NCBI RefSeq assembly: GCF_024448715.1
Contig: NZ_JAMOHZ010000007.1
Location: 62,001-126,000, forward strand
Source of the DNA: Stutzerimonas stutzeri
Lineage (GTDB): Bacteria; Pseudomonadota; Gammaproteobacteria; Pseudomonadales; Pseudomonadaceae
Direction: 5' to 3'
Length of the DNA: 64,000 nucleotides
Part shown: positions 30,602-40,418 of the stretch, in pieces
How the letters are laid out: each line of letters opens with the position of its first letter
How positions within the stretch are numbered: the stretch's first letter is position 1
Notes under the pieces: model-generated
What the model was told of the DNA's origin: nothing
Database searches by the model: none
The model's input: only the letters and a program-made list of their open reading frames with translations
Made by a program: the position numbers and the translations under genes

Positions 30602-31642
30602 TTAGCGATTTACGTCTTTTCGCGATTGCAGCGCCGCGATGGCATCCACAGCCTCACGAATCAATGCCGGCCCTTTATAAATAAAGCCCGTGTACAGCTG
30701 TACCAGGCTCGCACCGGCTTCAATTTTTTCCGCCGCATGTCGCCCCTCGGTGATGCCACCGACTGCGATGATCGGCAGACGACCAGCCAGGGTTTCAGCC
30801 AGCACCTTGACGGTGTGGGTACTCCTTTCGCGCACCGGCGCGCCAGAAAGCCCTCCCGCCTCGTCTGCATGAGCGAGGCCGGCAACGCCCTCACGACCAA
30901 GCGTAGTGTTCGTCGCGATGATGGCGTCCATCCCGGCCTGCAGCACAGCTTCGGCAACCAGCACGGTTTCTTCGTCGGTCATGTCCGGCGCGATCTTGAT
31001 GGCCAGCGGCACGCGCTTTCCATGCAACACTTCCAGATCTTCCCGACGCAGACGAAGCGCGTCGAGTAGTTGCTTGAGCGATTCGCCAAATTGCAAGCTG
31101 CGCAACCCCGGCGTGTTGGGCGAGCTGACGTTCACGGTGACGTAGCTCGCTTGGTGATAGACCTTGTCCAGGCACAACAGGTAATCGTCCTGGGCGCGCT
31201 CAACCGGTGTATCGAAATTCTTGCCGATATTGATTCCCAGGATACCTTTGAAACGGGCCGCATCGGCCCGCTCCAACAGCGCATCGACGCCATGGTTGTT
31301 AAACCCCATGCGGTTGATAATTGCTTCGGCTTCAGGTAGACGGAAGATGCGTGGCTTCGGGTTGCCTGGCTGCGGCCTTGGGGTCACGGTGCCCACTTCG
31401 ACAAAGCCAAATCCCAACTGGGACATGCCGCAGATAGCCTCGCCATTTTTGTCCAGCCCAGCCGCCAACCCCACCGGATTGGGAAAATCCAGTCCCATCA
31501 CCCGCACCGGCAAGCTGGCCGGTGCCTTGCTCAGCATCGAATTAAGTCCCAGGCGACCGCCCGCACCGATAAGGTCGAGCGACAGCTCATGGGAAGTCTC
31601 AGGGGTGAATTTGAAGAGCAACTGGCGGGCCAGGTTATACAT
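30602..31642 (-). CDS. pyrD: Quinone-dependent dihydroorotate dehydrogenase (class 2)
   Basis: 346 residues from the ATG at 31642 ([12 protein letters not shown]), the class 2 membrane-association helix; an in-frame upstream start at 31726 adds non-homologous residues. Oxidises dihydroorotate to orotate with ubiquinone in pyrimidine synthesis. FMN barrel motifs: [45 protein letters not shown] (active-site Ser region), [19 protein letters not shown]. Confidence 0.97.
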   Translation of the reverse strand: MYNLARQLLFKFTPETSHELSLDLIGAGGRLGLNSMLSKAPASLPVRVMGLDFPNPVGLAAGLDKNGEAICGMSQLGFGFVEVGTVTPRPQPGNPKPRIFRLPEAEAIINRMGFNNHGVDALLERADAARFKGILGINIGKNFDTPVERAQDDYLLCLDKVYHQASYVTVNVSSPNTPGLRSLQFGESLKQLLDALRLRREDLEVLHGKRVPLAIKIAPDMTDEETVLVAEAVLQAGMDAIIATNTTLGREGVAGLAHADEAGGLSGAPVRERSTHTVKVLAETLAGRLPIIAVGGITEGRHAAEKIEAGASLVQLYTGFIYKGPALIREAVDAIAALQSRKDVNR

Positions 31643-31753
31643 ACGCAGCCTAGATCCTGGAAAGTGTGGCGCGAGAGTATAGCAGGCGGAAGGTAGTCCC
31701 AGCGGCGCGAAACGCAAGCTCAACAAAGCGAACGCCCTATGAAAAAAATGCGC

Positions 31754-31975
31754 CTAATCGAGCCGGCGCAAGCGAATCAGCTTGCCCTCCGGAGCAAATT
31801 CCATCTCAAATGAACCAAATACGCCGGCCGTTGTCAGAAAGGGTCGCAGATGATGTGCCGGTAAGCTGACGCTCGTCCCCTCCCGGCTCTTGATCAGGAT
31901 ACGATTGGCACGCCCCTGATAGACAGCCAGCAGCCTGTCGGCAGGTAACGCGATATCCAGTACGAGGTTTGGCAT
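31754..31975 (-). CDS. DUF2835-family protein
   Basis: 73 residues, all within the DUF2835 pattern: LVLDIALPADRLLAVYQGRANRILIKSREGTSVSLPAHHLRPFLT followed by GVFGSFEMEF. Function unknown. RBS GGAG 7 bases before the ATG. Upstream of pyrD on the same strand with a 111-base gap. Confidence 0.88.
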   Translation of the reverse strand: MPNLVLDIALPADRLLAVYQGRANRILIKSREGTSVSLPAHHLRPFLTTAGVFGSFEMEFAPEGKLIRLRRLD

Positions 31976-32151
31976 GGAGGCTCCTCATTGATCAGTGCAG
32001 CGATTTTGCCATTGTGGCATTCCACGAGTGACGCGCGGCCTTTCACAAACACGCCTATGCGTTATCTCCGCAGGCAAAAGCTCGGCAAAGGCAGTGCGCG
32101 CCGTCGCCGGCTCTGCCACACTTCGGCCGTAGCCCAACGCGTTCATCCACA

Positions 32152-33075
32152 ATGATGAGCCTGCCCGAGCCGATGCCGTCCGTGACCTCCCGAATCGCCA
32201 GATTTGCCCAACGCCTTGGACTGACCGGCAAATCGCCGCGTCATGTTCTTGAGCATGCCAGCCAAATCCAATTGCCCTTCACTCCGCTCTCCGAGCCAGC
32301 GCCAAGTATCTTCTGGCACGACGGGCCCTGCCTGCAACGATTCGTCGATCTCCCTAGAGGGGCGCTCTCAGGTCCAATTCAAGAGGACAAAGCCAGAGCT
32401 CGCGCAGCCTTGACCCGCCTCGTGCGAGAGGAAGTAAGCAATTATCCGGCAATTGATCTCAGGCAGATCGACGGTCTTGGCGGACAGAGCATTGACGGAA
32501 AGACCTATCCCACATTCGAAGCCTTCGCGGCAACGCCGGCCTGTCGGCAGCTACGTGTCATCAGCTACAAGGATTTCGTGCGGACCATCACAGCTGCCCT
32601 GCCCGGCTTTCAAACTCATGCTCCGATCGAGCTTCGCCAGGCCAGCTGGCTTGGCGAGCGGATTTACTGGTCAGGTGAGCATCATGCCGAAGCCTTCGCT
32701 TGCGCCATTGCCTATGCGCGACTGCGAGGCCTTGAAGTAGCCCTGCCATGCGAGCTGACCGACTACCGGCTCGATACAGGCGGGTTGCAAGCGCTAGACA
32801 ATGAATACCACGCCGTCACCATGCCGGCCCAGGCATGGAATGATCGTGAGTTCATGGGTCTGCTGCTGGATGCAAAGGTGCCCTATGCCCGCCTAACGCT
32901 ATTGCGCAACGCCAGCAACTCCGAGCTGCTGTTGCTGGACAAACGAGAGCCAGCCGCCAATGCGCTGGGCGAAGGGCTCAAGTTCGCTGGCGCGCCTGAC
33001 ATGGTTCGCTATCTGCGTGACCTGCCCCAAATTACCCGCTTCCGCCTCGGCCACCGGACTGCACAGCCGGACTGA
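32152..33075 (+). CDS. Conserved hypothetical protein (PA3052-like position; possibly DUF6685)
   Basis: 307 residues, soluble, no signal peptide or clear transmembrane segment. Recognisable stretches are QIDGLGGQSIDGKTYPTFEAF, IELRQASWLGERIYWSGEHHAEAFACAIAYARLRGLEV and FHAVT-like histidine spots, but no catalytic motif I can name. ATG choice between 32152 and 32155 is open. In P. aeruginosa a hypothetical gene follows DUF2835 at the same place (recall). Function unknown. Confidence 0.7.
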   Translation: MMSLPEPMPSVTSRIARFAQRLGLTGKSPRHVLEHASQIQLPFTPLSEPAPSIFWHDGPCLQRFVDLPRGALSGPIQEDKARARAALTRLVREEVSNYPAIDLRQIDGLGGQSIDGKTYPTFEAFAATPACRQLRVISYKDFVRTITAALPGFQTHAPIELRQASWLGERIYWSGEHHAEAFACAIAYARLRGLEVALPCELTDYRLDTGGLQALDNEYHAVTMPAQAWNDREFMGLLLDAKVPYARLTLLRNASNSELLLLDKREPAANALGEGLKFAGAPDMVRYLRDLPQITRFRLGHRTAQPD

Positions 33076-33245
33076 TTTCGGCTCGAACACGGCACGATTC
33101 CTCCGCGACGGCATACGCAGGCGACTTCACTGTGCAACGCAACTGCAGAACCAGTAGCCGAATACAAAACGCCAACGCAAAAAATGTGCCGGCGTTTCAT
33201 TACTAGCCAACCAACCGCCAGCAAATCCCGACGGTTGATCATTCG

Positions 33246-36200
33246 CTAGCGTCGCGCGCTTTCCAACGCCAGATCCTGCAACTCGCGTCCGGCAACGGCA
33301 TACATGGCGTAGTCGACCGTGCTGGCACCACGCAGCTCGACCAGCATCCGCCGCCAACGCTCGACCTGATATTCGCGCTGTTCCAGCCAGAGCTGAACGC
33401 GAGCATCCAAGTCCTCGGGCGCGCCGCTCATCTGCAACACCGAAACGGTAATCGCGCGCTGCTGGCTGTCGAGATCATCGCGAAAGCTTTCCCGCGCCAG
33501 CGCCTGCCAGTTGTTCTCCACCGGCAGACCCGTTATTTGCTGCAGATACCAAGGCAATTCCAGCGCGCCCCCGACGGCGAAGTACGCAGCGGCGACATCA
33601 GCCGGCGGCTGGCCGGTTTCGTCAGCGGCCTCAAGAATCGGCAACAACGTATACAAATGATTGGTGCCGGCCACCATCCGCGCCAGCAATTCAGGAACGC
33701 CTGCCTCGGTGTAGCGCTCATAACGGGCTTGCCAAAGCTCACGAGTACCGCCCTGCAGCAGCGAGTCGAGCTTCAATCCGAGCGCTGCGACACGCGGACC
33801 GAAATGCCCGACGTCACGCGCCGCATCCAACTCGCTACGACGGTTGCGCAAGAACCACCGGGTTGCGCGACGCCCCAGCCGCATGAGCTCTTCCATGAGA
33901 TTCATCTGCAGTTCGGCCGGCACCTTATAGTCCAGCGCCTCGATCTGACGGAACCAGTGTGGTAGATGAAAGATGTCCCGCACGATCACATAGGCGCCCG
34001 CAACGTTTGCAGCGCTCAGGCCCGTGGCCTCTCTGAGACGCTGAACGAAGGTAATGCCCATGTTATTGATCAGGTCGTTGGCGATCTGGGTGCTGACGAT
34101 CTCTCGCTTCAGACGATGCTGCAACATCGCACCGCGATATTGCTCGGCTAGCAGTTGCGGGAACGCACTTTCCATTTCCCGCGCCAGATAGGCATCGTCC
34201 GGCACGCGTGACTGCAGAATGGCCTCCTTCAGGTCGATCTTGCTGTACGAGATCAGCACCGAGAGTTCTGCACGCGTCAGGCCTTTGCCCAAGGTTGCGC
34301 GCTCGACCAGCGCTTCGTCGGTTGGTAGATACTCCAATGCGCGGTCCAGCAATCCCTCCGTTTCAAGCGTGCTGATCAGCCGCTTGTACTCACCACTCCC
34401 CTCACGCGCACGGTGTTCGGCCTGCGATAGCGCCTGGGTCTGCTTGTAGTTGTCATGCAGCACCAGTTCGGCCACCGCGTCGGTCATCTGGAATAGCAGC
34501 TGATCGCGCTGCTTGCCGGTCATATCGCCGGCACTGACGATCTCATTGAGCAGGATCTTGATATTGACCTCGTGGTCGGAACAATTGACCCCACCCGCGT
34601 TATCGATGAAGTCAGTGTTCGCCGCGCCGCCATGCAAACAGTATTCGACTCGCCCAAGTTGAGTGATGCCGAGATTGCCACCCTCACCGATGACTTTGGC
34701 CCGCAGCTCGTTCCCATTGACCCGCAATATGTCGTTGGCCTTGTCGCCAACATCCGCGTGGCTTTCCGCGGTGCTCTTGACGTAGGTGCCAATACCGCCG
34801 TTCCAGAGCAAATCCACCGGCGCCTTGAGCAACGCGTGGATCAGTTCGGCCGGAGTGAGCTGGTCCGCTTCGATCTCGAAGCGCGCCTTCATCTGCGGGG
34901 TGATTTGAATGCGCTTGGCCGACCGCGGGAATACGCCACCGCCCGCCGAGATCAGCGAAGCGTCGTAATCGGTCCAGGATGAACGCGGCAGCTCGAACAG
35001 GCGCTTGCGCTCGATGAAGCTGCGCGCGGCGTCCGGCGTCGGATCGATGAAGATGTGCAGATGGTTGAAAGCGGCCACCAGCTGCAACGTCTCGGACATC
35101 AGCAGGCCGTTACCGAACACGTCGCCTGCCATGTCACCAATGCCGATCACGCTGACCGGGTCGCGCTGGACATCAATGCCGCGCTCGCGGAAATGCCGTT
35201 GTACCGACACCCAGGCACCCTTGGCGGTGATGCCCATCTTCTTGTGGTCGTATCCGGCCGAACCGCCGGAAGCGAAGGCATCGCCCAACCAGAAGTCGTA
35301 CTCGGCAGCGATGCCGTTGGCGATATCGGAGAACGTTGCGGTGCCCTTGTCGGCCGCGACGACGAGGTAAGGATCATCTTCGTCGTAGCGCAGCACGTTG
35401 GCAGGCGGCACCACTTTGCCATCCTTGAGGTTGTCGGTGATGTCCAACAAACCGCTGATGAAGATCCGATAGCAAGCGATGCCCTCCGTCAAAACCTCAT
35501 CACGCGACCCGTTGCTCGACAGCCGGCGTGGCACGAAGCCGCCCTTGGCGCCGCCCGGCACGATAATGGCGTTCTTTACCTGCTGCGCCTTAACCAGGCC
35601 CAGCACCTCAGTCCGGTAGTCCTCTTCGCGATCGGACCAGCGAAGCCCGCCGCGAGCGACCTTGCCGCCGCGCAGATGCACGCCTTCGACTCGCGGCGAA
35701 TAGACGAAAATCTCGAACTTCGGCGCCGGACGCGGCATCTCTGGAATTGACCGCGGATCGAGCTTGAAGCTGAAGTAGCTCTTCGGCTTGCCGTTGGCAT
35801 CGGCCTGATAGAAGTTGGTCCGCAGGGTTGCCTTGATCAGCGCGAGATAGCGCCGCAGGATGCGATCTTCGTTGAGTACCGCGACATCATCCAGTGCCGT
35901 GATGATGGCTTGCTCCAACCGAGCCTGCTTGTCGGCCAGGTCTTCTTCGCCAAGCTTGCGCGCCAGATAGAAACGCATCTTGAACAGGCGCACCAGCTCA
36001 CGGGCAATGTCGGTGTGGTTGAGCAGCGCGCTGGCGATATAGCCGAGATCGAAGCCCATGCGAATCTGCTTGAGATAACGACCGTACGCCCGCAACAGCG
36101 CCACTTCGCGCCAGGTCAGCCCTGCCGTGAGGACCAGCCGATTGAAGGCATCGTTTTCTGCCTGGCCGTTATGAATATGAATGAACGCATCCTGCAGTGG

Positions 36201-38090
36201 CTCGTTGATTTCCATCAGATCGATTTCGAGCCCCTCGGCATAGGTGAAGGCGAAATCATGAATCCAGTATTCGCGACCATCCTTACGCCGCAGATGGAAG
36301 GGAAACTCACCAAGCACACGTAAACCAAGGTTCTCCAGAATCGGCAACATGTCCGACAACGGCAACGGTGCGTTCAAGTGATAGAGCTTGCAGTGCAGAC
36401 GATTCTCCACCGCCGTGATCGGCTGGTAGAAGCTCATCACCAGTGGGCGCTCCTCGCTCAAGCTCAGTACGTGCTGCATGTCGACCGCAGCCGAGTGAGG
36501 GGCGAAGCGCTCGCGGTAACCAGCTGGGAAGCCCTTCGGGAAATCACCGAGAATGCCGGTGCCCTTGCCTTCACCGAAACGCTCGATTACCACGCTGGAA
36601 TAGTCGTCCTGCCAGGTCCGGCAGGCTTGCACCACTTCCCGCTCCAATTGGGCCGGATCGAACTGCACCTGCTTGTTCGGATCCAGGCGCAGCAGGAACT
36701 GCACGCGAATCAGCACTGATTCGGAGAAGTAAGTTGAAAACTCACAGCCGCTGGCTTCGAGCCTGTCCACCAACACATGCTGAATACGCAGCCGCGTTTC
36801 GGTCGAATAGCTGTCTCGCGGCACATAGGCCAGGCAGTAGCAGAAGCGACCGTAGGGATCGATGCGCAGAAACAGCCGCAGCTTGTTGCGCTCTTGGATC
36901 TGCACAATCGCGATGGCGGTATCGAAGAGCTGATCGATGGTCATCTGGAACAGCTCGTCGCGCGGCAGCACTTCAAGTACCTGAATCAGCTCCTTAGCCA
37001 GATGCGCCGAATCTTCGAAGTGGGAGCGTTTCACCACTTCGGCGACCTTGCTGCGGATATAGGGAATCCGCCGGACGCTCTGGGTGTAGACAGAGGAGGT
37101 AAACAGGCCGAGGAAGCGGCACTCTTTGATTACCCGCCCCTGCTCGTCGAACTCTCGAATGGAGACGAAATCCGGATACGCCGGCCGGTGCACCCGGCTC
37201 GGCGTCGCCGCTTTAGCGAACGACAGCAGCAGCGGCTCGCGCAAATAGGCCAGGGCCGGCGGCATGATCAACTGTTCACTTTCTTCGAGGCCCGTACGTA
37301 ACGTGCGCGACAAGCCCAGTAGGGACGACTCGTCATAGACGATTCGGCCACCGTCGCCCTGATCGATGACCGTGAACTCTTCATAGCCAAGGAAGGTGAA
37401 ATGATCGTCTGCCAGCCAGCGCATGAAATCCATGCTCTCGGCAAGCTGGGCATCGTTCTGCTGCAGCGTGCCCAGGCGGGCATGGTGTTCTTCGGCCTTC
37501 GCCTTCATCGCCGGGAAATCGTTCACAGCCAGACGTACATCGGCCAGAACACCGTGAAGCGACTGCTCCAGTTCGCGCAAGGCAGCGGCGCTGGCGCAGC
37601 GGTCTATTTCGACGAAGATCAACGACTCGGCGTCGCTGCCTTCAGCGGAGCTGCCCTTGGGCAGCAGTTCTAGCAGACTGCCATCGGCGTCCCGGCGGAC
37701 CTGCAGCACGCTGTTCTGCAGCGTGTGAATCGCGTAGCCGCGGCGGGTCAGCTCCATCCGCACAGAGTCAACCAGAAACGGCATATCCGGATGCAGCACT
37801 TCAACCACGCTGTGGGTCGACTGCCAGCCGTGCTTTTCATAATCAGGGTTGAATACATGAACGTCCGGGTTGCCCGGATCGAAGCGTTCCAGCAGGCGCC
37901 AACTGGCCAACGTTGAGCCGACAAGATCGGTCATGCGTCGCTCGGTGAGCTCGGGTAGCGCGACGATCCCGAAGAACTGCTCGGCGAAAAGTCCCACTTG
38001 TGGCAGAAGTTTTTCGTCGACATGCTGCGCCAGGGCCACTTGCAGTTGTTGCTGAAAGTCGGCTTTGCTGGCAGCTGTAAAGAACGCCAT
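33246..38090 (-). CDS. gdhB: NAD-specific glutamate dehydrogenase, giant (GDH-180 type)
   Basis: 1614 residues, full length for the 180-kDa class that deaminates glutamate to 2-oxoglutarate. N-terminal regulatory region with ACT-like modules (about 1-700); catalytic dehydrogenase core in the middle: GGLRWSDREEDYRTEVLGL and NAIIVPGGAKGGFV (substrate lysine region, about 820-860), followed by GIGDMAGDVFGNGLL (NAD-binding, about 990); C-terminal helical domain. In P. aeruginosa it is induced by arginine. It would catabolise glutamate from the pxpABC product. Single gene. Confidence 0.97.
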   Translation of the reverse strand: MAFFTAASKADFQQQLQVALAQHVDEKLLPQVGLFAEQFFGIVALPELTERRMTDLVGSTLASWRLLERFDPGNPDVHVFNPDYEKHGWQSTHSVVEVLHPDMPFLVDSVRMELTRRGYAIHTLQNSVLQVRRDADGSLLELLPKGSSAEGSDAESLIFVEIDRCASAAALRELEQSLHGVLADVRLAVNDFPAMKAKAEEHHARLGTLQQNDAQLAESMDFMRWLADDHFTFLGYEEFTVIDQGDGGRIVYDESSLLGLSRTLRTGLEESEQLIMPPALAYLREPLLLSFAKAATPSRVHRPAYPDFVSIREFDEQGRVIKECRFLGLFTSSVYTQSVRRIPYIRSKVAEVVKRSHFEDSAHLAKELIQVLEVLPRDELFQMTIDQLFDTAIAIVQIQERNKLRLFLRIDPYGRFCYCLAYVPRDSYSTETRLRIQHVLVDRLEASGCEFSTYFSESVLIRVQFLLRLDPNKQVQFDPAQLEREVVQACRTWQDDYSSVVIERFGEGKGTGILGDFPKGFPAGYRERFAPHSAAVDMQHVLSLSEERPLVMSFYQPITAVENRLHCKLYHLNAPLPLSDMLPILENLGLRVLGEFPFHLRRKDGREYWIHDFAFTYAEGLEIDLMEINEPLQDAFIHIHNGQAENDAFNRLVLTAGLTWREVALLRAYGRYLKQIRMGFDLGYIASALLNHTDIARELVRLFKMRFYLARKLGEEDLADKQARLEQAIITALDDVAVLNEDRILRRYLALIKATLRTNFYQADANGKPKSYFSFKLDPRSIPEMPRPAPKFEIFVYSPRVEGVHLRGGKVARGGLRWSDREEDYRTEVLGLVKAQQVKNAIIVPGGAKGGFVPRRLSSNGSRDEVLTEGIACYRIFISGLLDITDNLKDGKVVPPANVLRYDEDDPYLVVAADKGTATFSDIANGIAAEYDFWLGDAFASGGSAGYDHKKMGITAKGAWVSVQRHFRERGIDVQRDPVSVIGIGDMAGDVFGNGLLMSETLQLVAAFNHLHIFIDPTPDAARSFIERKRLFELPRSSWTDYDASLISAGGGVFPRSAKRIQITPQMKARFEIEADQLTPAELIHALLKAPVDLLWNGGIGTYVKSTAESHADVGDKANDILRVNGNELRAKVIGEGGNLGITQLGRVEYCLHGGAANTDFIDNAGGVNCSDHEVNIKILLNEIVSAGDMTGKQRDQLLFQMTDAVAELVLHDNYKQTQALSQAEHRAREGSGEYKRLISTLETEGLLDRALEYLPTDEALVERATLGKGLTRAELSVLISYSKIDLKEAILQSRVPDDAYLAREMESAFPQLLAEQYRGAMLQHRLKREIVSTQIANDLINNMGITFVQRLREATGLSAANVAGAYVIVRDIFHLPHWFRQIEALDYKVPAELQMNLMEELMRLGRRATRWFLRNRRSELDAARDVGHFGPRVAALGLKLDSLLQGGTRELWQARYERYTEAGVPELLARMVAGTNHLYTLLPILEAADETGQPPADVAAAYFAVGGALELPWYLQQITGLPVENNWQALARESFRDDLDSQQRAITVSVLQMSGAPEDLDARVQLWLEQREYQVERWRRMLVELRGASTVDYAMYAVAGRELQDLALESARR

Positions 38091-38509
38091 TTTTTCACTC
38101 CGTCTGGCTTGGGAATTAGACTAAGGCAGTCGCGGGAGGTGACTGATAACGCAACGTGTAAGTTCAACGTTAGTTCAGTAAACCGGGAATACATCGATGC
38201 ATCACTCTGGTGACGTCAGCGACCGGGCGGTCACATTTGATTGCGGGAACGACGGCCATCGACTGCTGCGCCTTCGTTGGGATCGGTTCGCTCAAATTGC
38301 CGAGCTGCACTCACTGACCGTTGCTAGATCGATCAGCGTCGGGGCCAGAGATTGCAGGTGCCGCGGATCGGATCCTGAATTAGGCGAGCTTTTGCAGCTG
38401 ATCGGTCACGGCGGCCAGCTGGACACGTCGACCTGTCAGATACGAGAGCGCCATTTGTAGCTCCCCAGGCCCCATGGGCCGGCCAACGCCATGCCAACCG
38501 GCTCCTGCG
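38091..38509. other. Intergenic region gdhB-dctM with a short ORF
   Basis: 419 bases between the gdhB start and the dctM stop. It must hold the gdhB promoter. The only other feature is a 24-codon frame at 38380-38454 (minus), annotated separately. No terminator with a U-run is visible behind dctM. Confidence 0.5.
38380..38454 (-). CDS. Putative 24-residue peptide behind dctM
   Basis: Frame MALSYLTGRRVQLAAVTDQLQKLA with GGGAG 6 bases before its ATG, starting 55 bases after dctM on the same strand. The good ribosome site and clean start argue for translation or for the 5' remnant of a lost gene. No family recognised. Low confidence. Confidence 0.25.
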   Translation of the reverse strand: MALSYLTGRRVQLAAVTDQLQKLA

Positions 38510-39862
38510 CTACTGCCCGGTCACCGCCTGAGGCAGTGCCAGGACGATCTGCGGAAACACGGTGATCAGAAGCATCGCCAATGCGATCAGGAAGAAGAAT
38601 GGCATGCTTGCCCGGGCTACCGACCAGAGATCCCGACCGGTAAGGCCCTGGATCACGAACAGGTTGAAACCCACCGGGGGCGTGATCTGTGCCATCTCGA
38701 CAACGAGGATGACGAAGATGCCGAACCAGAGCAGATCGATACCCGCCGCCTGAATGGCAGGCATGATGATCGCGGTGGTTAGCAGGATGATGGAGATGCC
38801 GTCCAGGAAGCAGCCAAGCACGATGAAAAGCACGGTGAGCGAAAACAGCAGCACATAAGGCGACATTTGCTTGGCCACGATCCAATCGGCGAGCGCAGAC
38901 GGCAGACCGGTGAAGCTCATCGAGGCCGTCAGGTAGTGGGCACCGAGCAAGATGAAGAAGATCATGCAGGACGTACAAACGGCGCCCATCAAGCTGGCCA
39001 TGAAGGTCTCGCGAGTCAACGAGCCCGAAACACCGGCAATCACCAGCGCGCCGACGACGCCAACCGCTGCCGCCTCGGTGGCAGTTGCTATGCCAGCGTA
39101 GATCGAGCCGATGACCGCAACGATCAGCAACGCAACGGGGATCAGCAACCTTGCCCGAGCGATTTTCTCGCGAAAGGAAAGCCGTTCGTTGTCCGCTGGG
39201 ATCTGCTCGCGATTGATCATCGACCAGAGCATCAGATACCCCGAGAAAATGACCAGCAGCAGAAGCCCCGGTAGCAACCCGGCAATGAACAGGCGAGAGA
39301 TCGACACTTGGGCGGCTACGCCATAGACGATCATCATGATCGAAGGCGGGATCAGCAGACCGAGCGTACCGGCACCGGCAAGCGACCCCATGGATATGGC
39401 GTCGGGATAACCGCGCGACTTGAGTTCCGGAAGCGAGATGCGGCCGATCGTCGCGGCCGTCGCAGCGGACGACCCGCTGACAGCGGCGAAAATGCCGCAA
39501 CCGAGGACGTTGGCATGCAGAAGCCGGCCCGGCAAAAACCTGATCCAGGGCGAGAGGCCGTGGAACATGTCTTGGGAAAGCTTGGTGCGATAGAGAATTT
39601 CACCCATCCAGATGAACAGCGGCAGGGCCGTCAGCGTCCAGCTTGCACTTGCCGCCCAGGCTGTAGTCGCCAGGATAGGCCCTGCAGGTGCGCCTCCGAA
39701 GACCTCCATCGCGATGATACCCACGCCCAGCAGCGACAACGCCACCCAGACACCAGCGCCCAGCAATACGAAGAGCGCGACAAGCAAAGTCGTGCAAAGG
39801 ATGAAATAGTCCACGGTAATCTCGCTGATTATTGTTGGAAAAACGGACGCGAGCGTGCTCAC
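38510..39862 (-). CDS. dctM: TRAP transporter large permease DctM
   Basis: 450-residue inner-membrane permease of a tripartite ATP-independent periplasmic transporter, about twelve hydrophobic segments. Family motifs include LLGVGIIAMEVFGGAP, GSLAGAGTLGLLIPPSIMMIVYGV and PPVGFNLFVIQGLTG. Drives sodium- or proton-coupled uptake of the ligand delivered by DctP. Its ATG overlaps the dctQ stop by 4 bases. Confidence 0.95.
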   Translation of the reverse strand: MSTLASVFPTIISEITVDYFILCTTLLVALFVLLGAGVWVALSLLGVGIIAMEVFGGAPAGPILATTAWAASASWTLTALPLFIWMGEILYRTKLSQDMFHGLSPWIRFLPGRLLHANVLGCGIFAAVSGSSAATAATIGRISLPELKSRGYPDAISMGSLAGAGTLGLLIPPSIMMIVYGVAAQVSISRLFIAGLLPGLLLLVIFSGYLMLWSMINREQIPADNERLSFREKIARARLLIPVALLIVAVIGSIYAGIATATEAAAVGVVGALVIAGVSGSLTRETFMASLMGAVCTSCMIFFILLGAHYLTASMSFTGLPSALADWIVAKQMSPYVLLFSLTVLFIVLGCFLDGISIILLTTAIIMPAIQAAGIDLLWFGIFVILVVEMAQITPPVGFNLFVIQGLTGRDLWSVARASMPFFFLIALAMLLITVFPQIVLALPQAVTGQ

Positions 39863-40365
39863 TCACTCAACGCGGGCTGAGCATCGGCAACCTCGAAACT
39901 GCGCGCCATTACGAAACAGATCAGTCGATCGAGCATCGCGACGACCAGCACGGCGGTGCCAAGCACCATGGGCACTTGCGGTATCCACATCGGAATCGGC
40001 AGCAGCCCGGAGGACACCTCGCCGAACAGGTAGCTTTCATAGACGAACAACATAGAAAACCATGCGAGGTAGGCGGCGATGGCCAGGCCGACCAGGGTTC
40101 CGGCAATTTCCAGCCGTTGTTGGCCGCGTTCGGAAAGCGCCTTGAACAGCAGCGATACGCGGATATGCGCGCCTCTATGCAGCGCGTAAGGGAGCCCCAG
40201 GAACCCCGACGATGCCATGGCGTAACCTGCCAGCTCGTCCGAAGAAGGCACCATGGTGCCGAGCAGCCGGGCGCAAATCTGTGCAACGACCAAGGCGCAG
40301 ATCAGCATCATGAACACACCCGACAACAGGCCACAGAATTCATACAGCGGTTTTAGCGACTTCAT
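39859..40365 (-). CDS. dctQ: TRAP transporter small permease DctQ
   Basis: 168 residues with four hydrophobic helices (FCGLLSGVFMMLICALVVAQI; GAHIRVSLLF is the characteristic RGAHIRV loop; IAAYLAWFSMLFVYESYLF; VPMVLGTAVLVVAMLDRLI). Pairs with DctM. It starts 54 bases after dctP and overlaps dctM by 4 bases. Confidence 0.93.
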   Translation of the reverse strand: MKSLKPLYEFCGLLSGVFMMLICALVVAQICARLLGTMVPSSDELAGYAMASSGFLGLPYALHRGAHIRVSLLFKALSERGQQRLEIAGTLVGLAIAAYLAWFSMLFVYESYLFGEVSSGLLPIPMWIPQVPMVLGTAVLVVAMLDRLICFVMARSFEVADAQPALSE

Positions 40366-40418
40366 GAGCTTACCTCCGTCATGGTCCCGCCCTTATCCAG
40401 GACGGGACGAAGCACCAC

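Noticed and set aside
38436..39500. 354-codon minus-strand frame overlapping dctM
   Set aside because: Same strand but a different frame from dctM, Arg/His/Ser-rich low-quality composition; dctM is clearly the gene.
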